From SYIM01 sp964581825 (lineage in GTDB: Bacteria; Pseudomonadota; Gammaproteobacteria; Burkholderiales; Burkholderiaceae_E): a DNA stretch of 36,737 nt. Positions 1-8,329 of this stretch are shown here, piece after piece. The stretch covers positions 1 through 36,737 of the forward strand of contig CAZORB010000022.1 of NCBI GenBank assembly GCA_964581825.1, read 5' to 3'. The notes under the pieces are model-generated. The model was not told where the DNA came from and made no database searches. It saw only the letters and a program-made list of their open reading frames with translations. Within the stretch, counting starts at the first letter, position 1. The number at the start of each line of letters is the position of its first letter. The position numbers and the translations under genes were made by a program.

Positions 1-263
1 GCGAAGCGGTTGGCGTCGCCCGATTCGTCTTCGCTGGTGTAGGTGGCGCCCGCAAGCTGCGGCCGGATGTGAGCGAGCGCGGGTTCGATTCGAACCGCTT
101 CATCGGCTGAAATCACGCGGCGATCGCACCCCAGTTCGCGCATTTGCGCGGCGGGCGCCTCGACCGCCTGTCGGTCGACTACCGTGACATCGTGCCCCTG
201 TTGGCGCAGGAAGTAGGCAGAGGTGACGCCAAGCAGACCAGCCCCAAGCACGATGACCTTCAT
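1..263 (-). CDS. dadA: D-amino acid dehydrogenase (DadA-like), 5' part only, with an internal in-frame deletion
   Basis: The first 88 codons are visible; the gene runs off the left edge. ATG at 263 follows an AAGGA ribosome site. The product opens with the FAD-binding Rossmann motif (GAGLLG, residues 7-12) and reaches VVDRQ at about residue 33. It then jumps to a segment (QMRELGCDRRVISADEAV, then EPALA and DESGDANRF) that sits near residues 150-200 in full-length DadA. About 110 residues are missing without a frame break, including the TSxANGGQ-type stretch that family members carry just after the Rossmann fold. DadA oxidises D-amino acids to 2-oxoacids at the membrane, feeding the quinone pool. 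I identify the family from remembered family sequence. The protein is probably inactive, or the gap is an assembly error. Confidence 0.75.
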   Translation of the reverse strand, partial: MKVIVLGAGLLGVTSAYFLRQQGHDVTVVDRQAVEAPAAQMRELGCDRRVISADEAVRIEPALAHIRPQLAGATYTSEDESGDANRF

Positions 264-469
264 GTCCAATCCTTGATGGAAGTGGGTAGATGAAAGGATC
301 GTATGAAAAAGTTATCGCTTGAGTCCAATGCATTGTTAGAGCAGATTCAATGCATTAAAAGTATAGAAGGCCCGATGTGGCTTGGGCTGTTTTCCAGGTC
401 CGTCAAGGCACCAAAAGGCAGGTGGCCGCAGATGGCTCGCAAGGAGCGAAGGTGCTTGGGGGGGAAGGG
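264..469. other. Intergenic region between dadA-like gene and tRNA-His, AT-richer than its surroundings
   Basis: This 206-base stretch holds the dadA upstream region and the end of the tRNA transcript. It contains two copies of a palindromic word (listed separately). I see no convincing intrinsic terminator after tRNA-His: there is no stem with a T-run on the minus strand. No convincing sigma-70 promoter for dadA is visible either. A plus-strand reading frame starting at 303 runs through tRNA-His and is not accepted as a gene. Confidence 0.5.
326..357. promoter_or_regulatory. Twin CAATGCATT palindromes upstream of dadA-like gene, possible operator
   Basis: CAATGCATTG at 326-335 is a perfect 10-base palindrome, and CAATGCATTA at 348-357 repeats nine of its ten bases. 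Their centres are 22 bp apart, about two helical turns, so a dimeric or tetrameric regulator could bind one face. The sites lie 63-94 bp upstream of the dadA start. Lrp/AsnC-type control of dad genes is known in other bacteria, but the assignment here is inference. Confidence 0.4.
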
Positions 470-545
470 TGGGGTGGCTGATGGGATTCGAACCCACGAC
501 AACCGGAATCACAATCCGGGACTCTACCACTGAGCTACAGCCACC
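470..545 (-). tRNA. tRNA-His (anticodon GTG)
   Basis: On the minus strand this folds as a 76-nt cloverleaf with anticodon GTG in the loop TTGTGAT and the T-loop TTCGAAT. The 8-bp acceptor stem includes the extra G(-1) opposite C73 that is diagnostic of tRNA-His. CCA is encoded at 470-472. It is the last tRNA of the Pro-Arg-His cluster, 8 bases after tRNA-Arg. Confidence 0.97.
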
Positions 546-553
546 ACCGAAAC

Positions 554-630
<77 letters not shown>

Positions 631-726
631 CAAATTCTTGGAACAACCGCTGTCGTGCAACAGAACTTCGCCCTCTCCGGCAGTGCCGACCCGTTGATTG
701 GACGGCTTGGCAATACCCGGAAGGGA

Positions 727-803
<77 letters not shown>

Positions 804-813
804 AGAACCCAAA

Positions 814-819
814 ATTATA
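814..819 (-). promoter_or_regulatory. -10 box of the tRNA Pro-Arg-His operon
   Basis: TATAAT on the minus strand places the transcription start near 807, a few bases before the 5' end of tRNA-Pro at 803. No good -35 box is visible at 16-18 bp; the best match, TTGCGC at 834-839, is too close (14 bp). Confidence 0.6.
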
Positions 820-861
820 GCGTAAACGCGGCAGCGCAAGGTGGCTGGCGCTGGGGAGGAA

Positions 862-867
862 TACAAT
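862..867 (+). promoter_or_regulatory. Candidate -10 box six bases before the rpiA start codon
   Basis: TACAAT ends exactly six bases before ATG 874, so a transcript would begin at or next to the A of the start codon and be leaderless. No matching -35 is clear. A GGAGGA at 855-860 lies 13 bases from the ATG, too far for a normal ribosome site. Confidence 0.4.
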
Positions 868-873
868 CTCGCT

Positions 874-1578
874 ATGAGTACGACACCCATCCCCCATCAA
901 GACCAACTGAAAAAGGCTGCGGCGCGCGCTGCTCTCGAGCACCTGGTGCCGGGAGAAGTGGTGGGCGTAGGCAGCGGCTCAACGGTTAATTTTTTTATCG
1001 ATGAACTGGGCGCTCGTCGCGACCAGTTTCCAAGTGCCGTGTCGAGCTCATCGGGTTCAAGCGAGCGTCTGCGCTCACACGGCATTGAAGTGCTCGACCT
1101 GAACGACGTGATCGCAGCGGGCCGCCGGATTCCGGTTTACGTGGACGGTGCCGATGAAATTAACGCGTCATTACAGATGGTCAAGGGCGGTGGCGGCGCA
1201 CTCACTCGCGAAAAAATTGTTGCTGCGGCGAGCGAGCAGTTCATCTGCATCGTAGACCGCAGCAAATGGGTCGAGCAGCTGGGGCGGTTTCCGCTGCCGG
1301 TCGAAGTCATTCCGATGGCAGTTGAGTTGATCAGCGTGCGTCTGCGCCGTCTGGGCGGCCAGCCCACCCTGCGAGCGGACAAAGCCACCGACAACGGCAA
1401 TCTGATTCTGGATGTGGCCGGGTTGCGCATCGACAACCCCGGCTCGCTGGAGGAAGAAATCAACCAGTGGGCGGGTGTCGTCACGGTGGGGCTATTTGCT
1501 CGGCAGCCCGCTTCGGTAGCGCTGGTTGCAACGCCCGAAGGCGTTGAAGCCCGGCACGCCAAGTCTGCTACGCGCTAG
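874..1578 (+). CDS. rpiA: Ribose-5-phosphate isomerase A
   Basis: Interconverts ribose 5-phosphate and ribulose 5-phosphate in the non-oxidative pentose phosphate pathway (cytoplasm). At 234 residues it has normal RpiA length. The family signatures are all visible: phosphate-binding GVGSGST (31-37), DGADEI (91-96), and KGGGGALTREK (104-114), whose Glu113 matches the catalytic Glu103 of the E. coli enzyme. I chose ATG 874 rather than the in-frame GTG at 841 because family alignment begins at MSTT...QLKKAAA. The gene diverges from the tRNA cluster, and its 3' end overlaps the convergent yggX by 11 bases. Confidence 0.96.
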   Translation: MSTTPIPHQDQLKKAAARAALEHLVPGEVVGVGSGSTVNFFIDELGARRDQFPSAVSSSSGSSERLRSHGIEVLDLNDVIAAGRRIPVYVDGADEINASLQMVKGGGGALTREKIVAAASEQFICIVDRSKWVEQLGRFPLPVEVIPMAVELISVRLRRLGGQPTLRADKATDNGNLILDVAGLRIDNPGSLEEEINQWAGVVTVGLFARQPASVALVATPEGVEARHAKSATR

Positions 1579-1840
1579 GCGGCACATATCCTGCGGGTTT
1601 GTCGCCCCCGTCGCCAAAGAAATATTTTTCCATTTGCGTGGCCAGGTACTTGCGCGCGCGCGCATCGGCAAGGTTCAAGCGGTTTTCATTAACCAGCATG
1701 GTCTGGTGTTTGACCCACCCCTGCCAGGCTTCCTTGCTCACGCTTTCCCAGATGCGCTTGCCGAGTTCGCCTGGATAGGGCGGAAAGTCAAGTCCGTCTG
1801 CTTCGCGCTGAAGCTTCACGCAAAAAATACTGCGCGCCAT
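1568..1840 (-). CDS. yggX: Probable Fe(2+)-trafficking protein YggX
   Basis: A 90-residue protein of the YggX family, thought to help protect or repair Fe-S clusters and handle labile iron in the cytoplasm. The N-terminus MARSIFCVKLQREADGLDF is typical, with the conserved Cys at position 7. The W-x-x-W stretch (EAWQGWVKHQTMLVNE) and the ARKYLATQMEKYFFG C-terminal segment also match. ATG 1840 is preceded by AAGGGGA at good spacing. It lies downstream of argA on the same strand (88-base gap) and converges on rpiA with an 11-base overlap of coding ends. Confidence 0.95.
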   Translation of the reverse strand: MARSIFCVKLQREADGLDFPPYPGELGKRIWESVSKEAWQGWVKHQTMLVNENRLNLADARARKYLATQMEKYFFGDGGDKPAGYVPPSA

Positions 1841-1928
1841 TGAGTTCCCCTTGTTATGTGGATTGAGCATACCGCGTTCGAGGCGCGTTGCTTCATGAGA
1901 TTCATCGGTTCTCGCCAGGGCAGGGCCA

Positions 1929-3266
1929 TCAGAGGTCTTTGATGAGCACCTGAGACATCCGCTGCCAGTTGTAAAGCTGCCGGCGTTCGGTGGGTAATTG
2001 ATCGATGCTGGACTGAACAAAACCGCGCTTCAGAAACCAGTGCATCGTACGCGTGGTGAGCACGAAGAGCTTCTTGAGCCCCGCTGCGCGAGCGCGCTGC
2101 TCGATGCGCTTCAGGATGCGCTCGCCATCGCCCTGTCCCTGTGCGCCCGGCGATACGGCAAGGCAGGCCATTTCCCCGATCGCATGCTGAGCAAAGGGAT
2201 AGAGCGCCGCGCAGCCGAAGATCACCCCGTCATGTTCGATGACGGTGAAATTGCCGATTTCGCGCTCGATCAACGCGCGGTCGCGGCGCACGAGCGTGCC
2301 GTCTTCCTCGAGCGGCCGAATCAGCGCAAGCAGCCCGCCTACATCGTCCGCAGTGGCTTCGCGTAGTTCTTCAAGCGTTTCCTCAACCAACATCGTGCCG
2401 ACGCCGTCATGGCTGAAGAGCTCAAGCAGCACACTGCCGTCAGGGTCAAATGGAATGATGTGGGCGCGCGCAACGCCCCCCTCACAGGCGCGCAGTGCAT
2501 GTCGCAGGTAGAACGCACTGTCGGCCTGAAGCGATCCGCACTCCAGCAGCGTACGCGCCTGCGCCTCTGAGATTTCGCCCCGGACAAGGCCTTCAGGATC
2601 AGAGATCGCCCCTGCTTCCGACAGAAAAATGAGCTTGTCGGCATCAAGCGCAATCGCTGTGCTGGCGGCGACGTCCTCCATGCTGAGATTGAAGGCTTCA
2701 CCAGTAGGGGAGAAGCCCAGCGGCGACAGCAAAACGATGGTGCCGCTGTCAAGCGCGAGCCGGATGGTGGCAACGTCGATCTTGCGGGTAAGGCCCGTCT
2801 GCAGAAAATCAACGCCTTCTACGATTCCAACTGGACGCGCGGTCACCAGATTGCCAGACAGGATGCGGATCGCGGAATGCGCCATGGGCGTGTTGGGCAG
2901 CCCCTGAGAAAACGCAGCTTCGATATCAAGGCGCAGCTCGCCAGCGGCTTCTTTTGCGCACTCCAGCGCCACGGCGTCGGTGACACGCATGGTGTTCACA
3001 TAGCGGCTCTGAGCGCCGCGCAGCCGCAACTGTTCATCGACCTGCGGCCGTGAGCCATGCACCAGCACAATCCGCATACCCATCGCATGGAGCAGCCCAA
3101 GGTCGTGGGCCAGCGCGTTAAGCCGCCCTTGTGCGAACAGTTCGCCTGGCGCGCCAATGACGAAAGTGCTGCCCCGAAACGCATGGATGTAGGGCGCTAC
3201 CGTGCGCAACCAGCTGACGAACCGAGCGGGATCAAGCGCAGATTCAGGGGAATTTGAGGCTGTCAT
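1929..3266 (-). CDS. argA: N-acetylglutamate synthase (amino-acid N-acetyltransferase)
   Basis: Acetylates glutamate with acetyl-CoA, the first step of arginine synthesis. At 445 residues it has the classical ArgA size (about 443 in E. coli). Residues 1 to about 290 form an amino-acid-kinase-like domain (start PYIHAFRGSTFVIG, then VLVHGSRPQVDEQL), the site of arginine feedback in the family. Residues about 295-440 form a GNAT domain with acetyl-CoA loop VSPGAQGQGDG. ATG 3266 is preferred over the in-frame ATG 3290, since the latter would overlap hrpA and because a TATAAT ends six bases before 3266. No Shine-Dalgarno is seen, suggesting a leaderless message. Confidence 0.94.
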   Translation of the reverse strand: MTASNSPESALDPARFVSWLRTVAPYIHAFRGSTFVIGAPGELFAQGRLNALAHDLGLLHAMGMRIVLVHGSRPQVDEQLRLRGAQSRYVNTMRVTDAVALECAKEAAGELRLDIEAAFSQGLPNTPMAHSAIRILSGNLVTARPVGIVEGVDFLQTGLTRKIDVATIRLALDSGTIVLLSPLGFSPTGEAFNLSMEDVAASTAIALDADKLIFLSEAGAISDPEGLVRGEISEAQARTLLECGSLQADSAFYLRHALRACEGGVARAHIIPFDPDGSVLLELFSHDGVGTMLVEETLEELREATADDVGGLLALIRPLEEDGTLVRRDRALIEREIGNFTVIEHDGVIFGCAALYPFAQHAIGEMACLAVSPGAQGQGDGERILKRIEQRARAAGLKKLFVLTTRTMHWFLKRGFVQSSIDQLPTERRQLYNWQRMSQVLIKDL

Positions 3267-3272
3267 CTCGCA

Positions 3273-3280
3273 ATTATAAT
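3273..3280. promoter_or_regulatory. Symmetric -10 element shared by argA and hrpA
   Basis: ATTATAAT is its own reverse complement and contains TATAAT on both strands (3275-3280 plus; 3278-3273 minus). Predicted starts are near 3287 for hrpA (ATG 3289) and at 3266 for argA (the A of its ATG). Both messages would have almost no leader. -35 matches are poor on both sides; TTGAGG at 3254-3259 is 15 bp from the plus-strand -10. Confidence 0.5.
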
Positions 3281-3288
3281 TTCGTCGC

Positions 3289-6200
3289 ATGAAACCTACC
3301 GCCCGGCCACCAGGGCCGGTCGCCGCTGCCCCCGCCGTTCAGGCGGCTGAACGGCCCGTCACCCGCGCTTCTTCCAAGACCCCGCCACCTGCTGCGGTCA
3401 GGGTGCCGTTACCGTCGCTCAATTTTCCCGAGGCTCTGCCCGTATCGGCTCACGCAGACGTGATCGCACGCGCCATCCGCGAGTCGCCGGTGGTGATCGT
3501 TTGCGGTGAAACAGGCTCGGGTAAGACCACGCAACTTCCCAAAATCTGCGCGCTGGCGGGGCGGGGCCAGGCGGGCCTGATCGGCCATACGCAACCGCGA
3601 AGGATCGCCGCAACCTCGGTGGCGGCCCGTATTGCTGAGGAGCTGGGCTCGCCGCTTGGCACGCATGTGGGCTACAAAATCCGATTCGGCGAGCGTTTCT
3701 CGCCCGGCGCCACGATCAAGCTGATGACCGATGGCGTGCTGCTGGCTGAGACCCAGTCGGATCCGCGCCTGCGCCAGTACGACACGATCATTGTTGATGA
3801 GGCGCATGAACGAAGTCTGAACATTGACTTTCTGCTGGGTTATCTGAAGCGTCTGTTGGAGGGGCCACGCCGCCATGATCTGAGGGTAGTCATTACCTCT
3901 GCCACGATCGACGCTCAGCGCTTTGCCGCGCATTTTGCGATCGGTGGCCGGCCGGCGCCGGTCATCGAGGTGTCGGGGCGGCTGTATCCCGTTGAGATTC
4001 GGTATCAGGGATTCGACGACGCGCATCGTGACGATGACGACGAAACCGATCTGCCTTCCCGTATTGATGAGGCGATTGAAACGCTCTGGCGCGAGGCGCC
4101 GGGCGATGCCTTGGTGTTTCTCCCCGGCGAGCGCGAAATTCGCGATGTTGCCGACCATCTGCGCAGACTGTGCGCGCGGGAGCAGGCCTCGCGCAGCCAC
4201 TCGCCCTGGGCGAGGGGGGCGGTAGAGATCCTGCCGCTTTACTCGCGACTCGCGGCGGCTGACCAGCAACGCATCTTTTCGGGCTCCACCGGCAGACGGG
4301 TTGTGCTCGCGACCAACGTCGCTGAAACCTCTCTGACGGTTCCCGGTATCCGCTATGTGATCGACAGCGGTGTTGCACGGGTCAAACGTTATCGTTACCG
4401 CGGGAAGGTGGAGCAGCTGCAGATTGAGCCCGTGTCGCAGGCGGCAGCTAACCAGCGTGCCGGCCGTTGTGGACGCGTGGCTGACGGTGTCTGCATTCGG
4501 CTGTTCGATGAAGCCGATTTCCAAGGCCGACCCCGTTTCACTGATCCCGAGGTGCTGCGGTCATCGCTGGCAGCGGTCATCCTGCGGATGAAGGCCCTTC
4601 GGCTTGAAGACATCGACGCATTTCCTTTCCTCGATCCGCCGCCGCGCCGGGCGATTGCTGACGGGCTAGCCTTACTGGCTGAGCTGGGTGCGATCGACGA
4701 TCACCATGCGCTGACGCCCATTGGGCAGCGCTTGTCGCGACTGCCCGTGGATCCCCGTATTGGGCGCATGCTGCTCGAGGCGGCCGAACGCCGCTGTCTG
4801 CGCGAAGTCCTGGTGATCGCGTCGGCGCTGTCTGTGCAAGACCCCCGTGAACGGCCGATGGAAGCTCAGCAGGCAGCCGATCAGGCGCATCGGCGCTTTG
4901 CGGATGAGCACTCCGACTTTATGTCGCTGCTGAAAGTGTGGGATTACTGGCACAGCGAACAGAAAGAACGCGAATCAAACCGAAAGCTTGCTCAGAAGCT
5001 GGAGCGTGAATTCCTGTCGGTGCGTCGACTACGGGAATGGGCCGATGTGCATTCGCAACTCGTTGAGGCGGTGCGCGAGAACAAATGGACAGTTAACACC
5101 GAGCCAGCTCCGCCCGAGGCAGTGCATCGCGCGCTGCTGGCGGGCCTCTTGGGCAACCTGGGCACGCGGGCGCCTGACGAGGCCACGTATGCCGGCACGC
5201 ATCAGGTGCGATTTGCCATCCACCCCTCCTCGTCGGTGCTGAAAAAGGCGCCGCGCTGGGTGATGGCCGCCGAAATTGTCGACACCGCTCGAACCTACGC
5301 GCGTACCGTGGCTCGCATCGACCCCATTTGGGTCGAGCAGGCAGCGGGCCATCTCATTCAACGCAGTACCAGTGATCCAGCGTGGTCCAAGCAGTCGGGC
5401 CAGGCGTTCGAGCTGGAGCGGGGCATGATTTACGGCCTGGTTCTGTACTCGCAGCGGCGCGTGCCGCTGGCCCCTCGCAACCCCACGCTCGCGCGGGAAT
5501 TGCTTATTCGCGAAGGGCTGGTGGGGGATGGCATCGAGGCCAAGCTGCCGTTTCTGCTGCATAACCGCCGGCTGATCGCTGAAATCGAAAAGCTTGAGCA
5601 AAAGATTCGTCGGCCGGACCTGCTGGTCGACGATCAGTTTCTATTTGACTGGTACGACGCAAGACTGCCGGAACGTGTCACCTCGCTCCAGCGTCTCGAG
5701 CAATGGTTGGCTAAAGCAGCGCCCGATGAGGCCAAAGCCCTGATGCTGTCGCGCGAGCAGTTGATGCGACGCGAGGAAACCGGCGTTGCCAGCGATGCGT
5801 TTCCTCGCCAGCTGCTGATGCGAGGGGCTAGTTTCGAGCTCGACTACCGGTTTGACCCGGGCGCCGATGACGACGGTGTCACCGTACGGGTGCCGGTGGT
5901 GCTTCTCAATCAGGTTGACCCGGTACGCTGCGAATGGCTGGTACCTGGCATGCTTCGAGATAAGGTGCAGGCGCTGGTGAAGTCGCTGCCACCCAAGATT
6001 CGCAGGGTGGCGGTCCCGATTCCTGATTATGCCGAGGCATTCGTCAAGCGGATGGGTGAGCGAATCGGGGAGGCGCCGCTTGCGCAGGCGATTCTGGTTG
6101 ATTTAGCCGATACTTTCAGTGCTCGCGCACAACTGACCGACTTTCGAATCGAGAGCGTCCCGGCGCATCTGTTCATGCGCTTTGTGGTCACCGACGCACA

Positions 6201-7308
6201 CGGTGCGCGCCTGGGAGCCGGGCGGAATCTGGCGCTGCTGAAGAGCGAGTTTGGCGACCGGGCTCAGGGTGCATTCCGACAGGCGCTATCGGCATTAGGC
6301 TTGAGCGCGTCGGGGCAGGGTGCCGGGCCCGAGCGTCGCCCGGCCTCGCCCGAGCCGGCGGCCCGCGCGGCGGCGGGTGGTCAACCTCAGGCTGTGCCAG
6401 ACGCGGTGTCGAGTAATCGGTCTTCCGCACAGGCGCTGCCGCTTGCAGGCGAACGACACACCGATTGGCGCTTTGGGGCGCTCCCCGAGATCCTCGAACT
6501 CGAGCAGCGGATCGACGGGCGCCGTCAGACGCTGATTGGCTATCCGGCGCTGGTTGATCGCAGCGACTCGGTTGAGCTTGCAGTGTTCGATGACGCTGAC
6601 GAGGCCGCCCGCGAGCATCGGCGCGGGTTGATCCGCCTGTTTCGGATTGCCCTGCGCGAGCCCCTGAAATTTTTTGAGCGGAATATCGGTGATTTTCAGA
6701 AGATGTCGCTGCAGTTTGCGAGCTTCGGAAGCGCGGAGGACCTGAAGAACGATCTGGTGTCGGCCCTCATCGTGCGGGCGTGTCTGGCTGAGCCGCTACC
6801 TGTGGACGAAGCAAGCTTTCGGGCCCGGTTGGAGACTTCACGGCCTCGCCTCACGCTGATCGGCCAGGAACTGGCGCGTGTCACGGCGGAGGTGCTGGCC
6901 GAGCATTCGGCGCTTATCCGCAAACTTGCACAGGCGCGTGCCTGGCCGTCGGCGGCCGAAGATGTTCAAAGCCAGTTGGCGGCGCTCTTGCCCAAGCGGT
7001 TCATTGTGCAGACGCCGTGGGAGCAATTGCGCCACGTGCCGCGCTATCTTCGCGCGGGTGCGATGCGTCTCGATAAGCTGCGGGAAGATCCCGCGCGCGA
7101 TGCGAAGCTCATGGCGGAGTTATCGCCGCTTCTGCTGAACTTTCGGCGTGCGCTGTCACAGCGCAAAGGAGCGACTGATGCCCGACTCGAAGAATTTCGC
7201 TGGATGCTCGAGGAACTGAGGGTGTCGATGTTCGCGCAGACCCTTCGTACACCTATGCCGGTCTCGGTGAAACGGCTACAAAAAGCCTGGGAAGCGATTC
7301 GCGAGTAG
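3289..7308 (+). CDS. hrpA: ATP-dependent RNA helicase HrpA (DEAH box)
   Basis: A 1339-residue DExH-box RNA helicase of the HrpA family (about 1300 residues in E. coli), cytoplasmic and implicated in RNA processing and rescue of stalled ribosomes. Helicase motifs are intact: Walker A GETGSGKT (73-80), Ia TQPRR, DEAH (170-173), SAT (204-206), motif V ATNVAETSLTVPG, and motif VI QRAGRCGR (389-396). The helicase-associated and OB-fold-like regions follow, then the long C-terminal DUF3418-type region. An Ala/Pro/Gln-rich stretch around residues 1005-1050 breaks this region. The first 45 residues are Pro/Ala-rich and poorly conserved. ATG 3289 lies eight bases after a TATAAT box and has no obvious ribosome site. 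Confidence 0.96.
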   Translation: MKPTARPPGPVAAAPAVQAAERPVTRASSKTPPPAAVRVPLPSLNFPEALPVSAHADVIARAIRESPVVIVCGETGSGKTTQLPKICALAGRGQAGLIGHTQPRRIAATSVAARIAEELGSPLGTHVGYKIRFGERFSPGATIKLMTDGVLLAETQSDPRLRQYDTIIVDEAHERSLNIDFLLGYLKRLLEGPRRHDLRVVITSATIDAQRFAAHFAIGGRPAPVIEVSGRLYPVEIRYQGFDDAHRDDDDETDLPSRIDEAIETLWREAPGDALVFLPGEREIRDVADHLRRLCAREQASRSHSPWARGAVEILPLYSRLAAADQQRIFSGSTGRRVVLATNVAETSLTVPGIRYVIDSGVARVKRYRYRGKVEQLQIEPVSQAAANQRAGRCGRVADGVCIRLFDEADFQGRPRFTDPEVLRSSLAAVILRMKALRLEDIDAFPFLDPPPRRAIADGLALLAELGAIDDHHALTPIGQRLSRLPVDPRIGRMLLEAAERRCLREVLVIASALSVQDPRERPMEAQQAADQAHRRFADEHSDFMSLLKVWDYWHSEQKERESNRKLAQKLEREFLSVRRLREWADVHSQLVEAVRENKWTVNTEPAPPEAVHRALLAGLLGNLGTRAPDEATYAGTHQVRFAIHPSSSVLKKAPRWVMAAEIVDTARTYARTVARIDPIWVEQAAGHLIQRSTSDPAWSKQSGQAFELERGMIYGLVLYSQRRVPLAPRNPTLARELLIREGLVGDGIEAKLPFLLHNRRLIAEIEKLEQKIRRPDLLVDDQFLFDWYDARLPERVTSLQRLEQWLAKAAPDEAKALMLSREQLMRREETGVASDAFPRQLLMRGASFELDYRFDPGADDDGVTVRVPVVLLNQVDPVRCEWLVPGMLRDKVQALVKSLPPKIRRVAVPIPDYAEAFVKRMGERIGEAPLAQAILVDLADTFSARAQLTDFRIESVPAHLFMRFVVTDAHGARLGAGRNLALLKSEFGDRAQGAFRQALSALGLSASGQGAGPERRPASPEPAARAAAGGQPQAVPDAVSSNRSSAQALPLAGERHTDWRFGALPEILELEQRIDGRRQTLIGYPALVDRSDSVELAVFDDADEAAREHRRGLIRLFRIALREPLKFFERNIGDFQKMSLQFASFGSAEDLKNDLVSALIVRACLAEPLPVDEASFRARLETSRPRLTLIGQELARVTAEVLAEHSALIRKLAQARAWPSAAEDVQSQLAALLPKRFIVQTPWEQLRHVPRYLRAGAMRLDKLREDPARDAKLMAELSPLLLNFRRALSQRKGATDARLEEFRWMLEELRVSMFAQTLRTPMPVSVKRLQKAWEAIRE

Positions 7309-7319
7309 TCGCCTGGTAT

Positions 7320-8264
7320 CTACCGCAGCCCCGTAGCCCAGATGATGGTGCTGACCGTGACCACTGCGATCAGCGTTCCGCCCAGGATTGCCGCGCTGAT
7401 TGCTGGCGTGGGCAGGCCATAGCGTTGCGCGATGATGAACGTGTTGCTGGCCGCGGGTAAGGCTGCGCAGACCACGCCCGCTGCAGCGACCGTTGGGTCG
7501 AGCGGCCAGATCACCATCATCATCAGTGCCGCCACGCTTGGTGTCACAACCAGTTTGATGGCTACCAGTGTGCTGATTTCCCGATTGAAGCGAAAAGGCC
7601 TGCCACCTAGCGCGGCGCCGATCGCAAACAGCGCGCACGGCCCTGCTGCGCCCGCGAGCATTCGGGTGAACGTGTCGGCCGCCTGAGGCAGCGAGAACCC
7701 TGCCGCGGAAAACACGAGCCCTACGAGGATCGAACCGAGTAGCGGCGACACCAGCACGCTACGCCCAGCGGTGGCAAGGGACCCGATTAGTCCGACTCGG
7801 CGGTCGCGCTGCAGTTCAAGGATCAGGATGGTGAGCGCAATCAGCACAATGTTGTCGGTAATGATTGCCACGGTGACGGCAGGCAGCAGGTGATCGCCTA
7901 GTTGCCCGAGCAGCGCGAGGCCCAGGTAGCCGACATTGCCGTGCGAGGCGCCCAGCGCGAACGAGGCAGACTCGGACACCGACCGATTTGCGTTTCCTGG
8001 GGCGTTGCGTCGGGCGACCAGATAGGCCAGCCCAAACGACGTTAACCCCGCCAGGGCGATACCCGCCGCCAGGCCTGGCTCAAACAGTTCAGAGAGCGGC
8101 CGCAACGCTGCGACGCGGAACAGCATCGACGGCAGCGCGAACCAGTAAACGAAGGCGTTAATGCCGTCGATCGCCCCGGTGGGCAACATTGCGCGGGCAG
8201 CGGCGACGTAGCCGCACAACACCAGGGCAAAAACCGGAGCTGTGACATTGAGAACATCAAGCAT
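7320..8264 (-). CDS. AEC-family transporter (auxin efflux carrier-like permease)
   Basis: A 314-residue, very hydrophobic inner-membrane protein with about ten predicted membrane segments in two halves. The N-terminal half starts MLDVLNVTAPVFALVLCGY, includes a Leu/Ala-rich middle with SHGNVGYLGLAL, and is typical of the AEC (auxin efflux carrier) family, whose bacterial members export or import dicarboxylates or unknown metabolites. Substrate cannot be predicted. I chose ATG 8264 because the family begins here; an in-frame ATG at 8312 would add 16 non-hydrophobic residues. It converges on hrpA with only 11 bases between stops and diverges from the YVTN protein gene. Confidence 0.88.
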   Translation of the reverse strand: MLDVLNVTAPVFALVLCGYVAAARAMLPTGAIDGINAFVYWFALPSMLFRVAALRPLSELFEPGLAAGIALAGLTSFGLAYLVARRNAPGNANRSVSESASFALGASHGNVGYLGLALLGQLGDHLLPAVTVAIITDNIVLIALTILILELQRDRRVGLIGSLATAGRSVLVSPLLGSILVGLVFSAAGFSLPQAADTFTRMLAGAAGPCALFAIGAALGGRPFRFNREISTLVAIKLVVTPSVAALMMMVIWPLDPTVAAAGVVCAALPAASNTFIIAQRYGLPTPAISAAILGGTLIAVVTVSTIIWATGLR

Positions 8265-8329
8265 CAGGCTGCCGAGTGTAGCGGTTTGCGGCACAATTGC
8301 CGTTCCATTCATTCTTTGTCGAAGCAGCA

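Noticed and set aside
303..533. Plus-strand 76-codon frame with AAAGGA before ATG AAA AAG
   Set aside because: It reads through tRNA-His in antisense and its second half encodes tRNA sequence; the start context is attractive but it is most likely chance.
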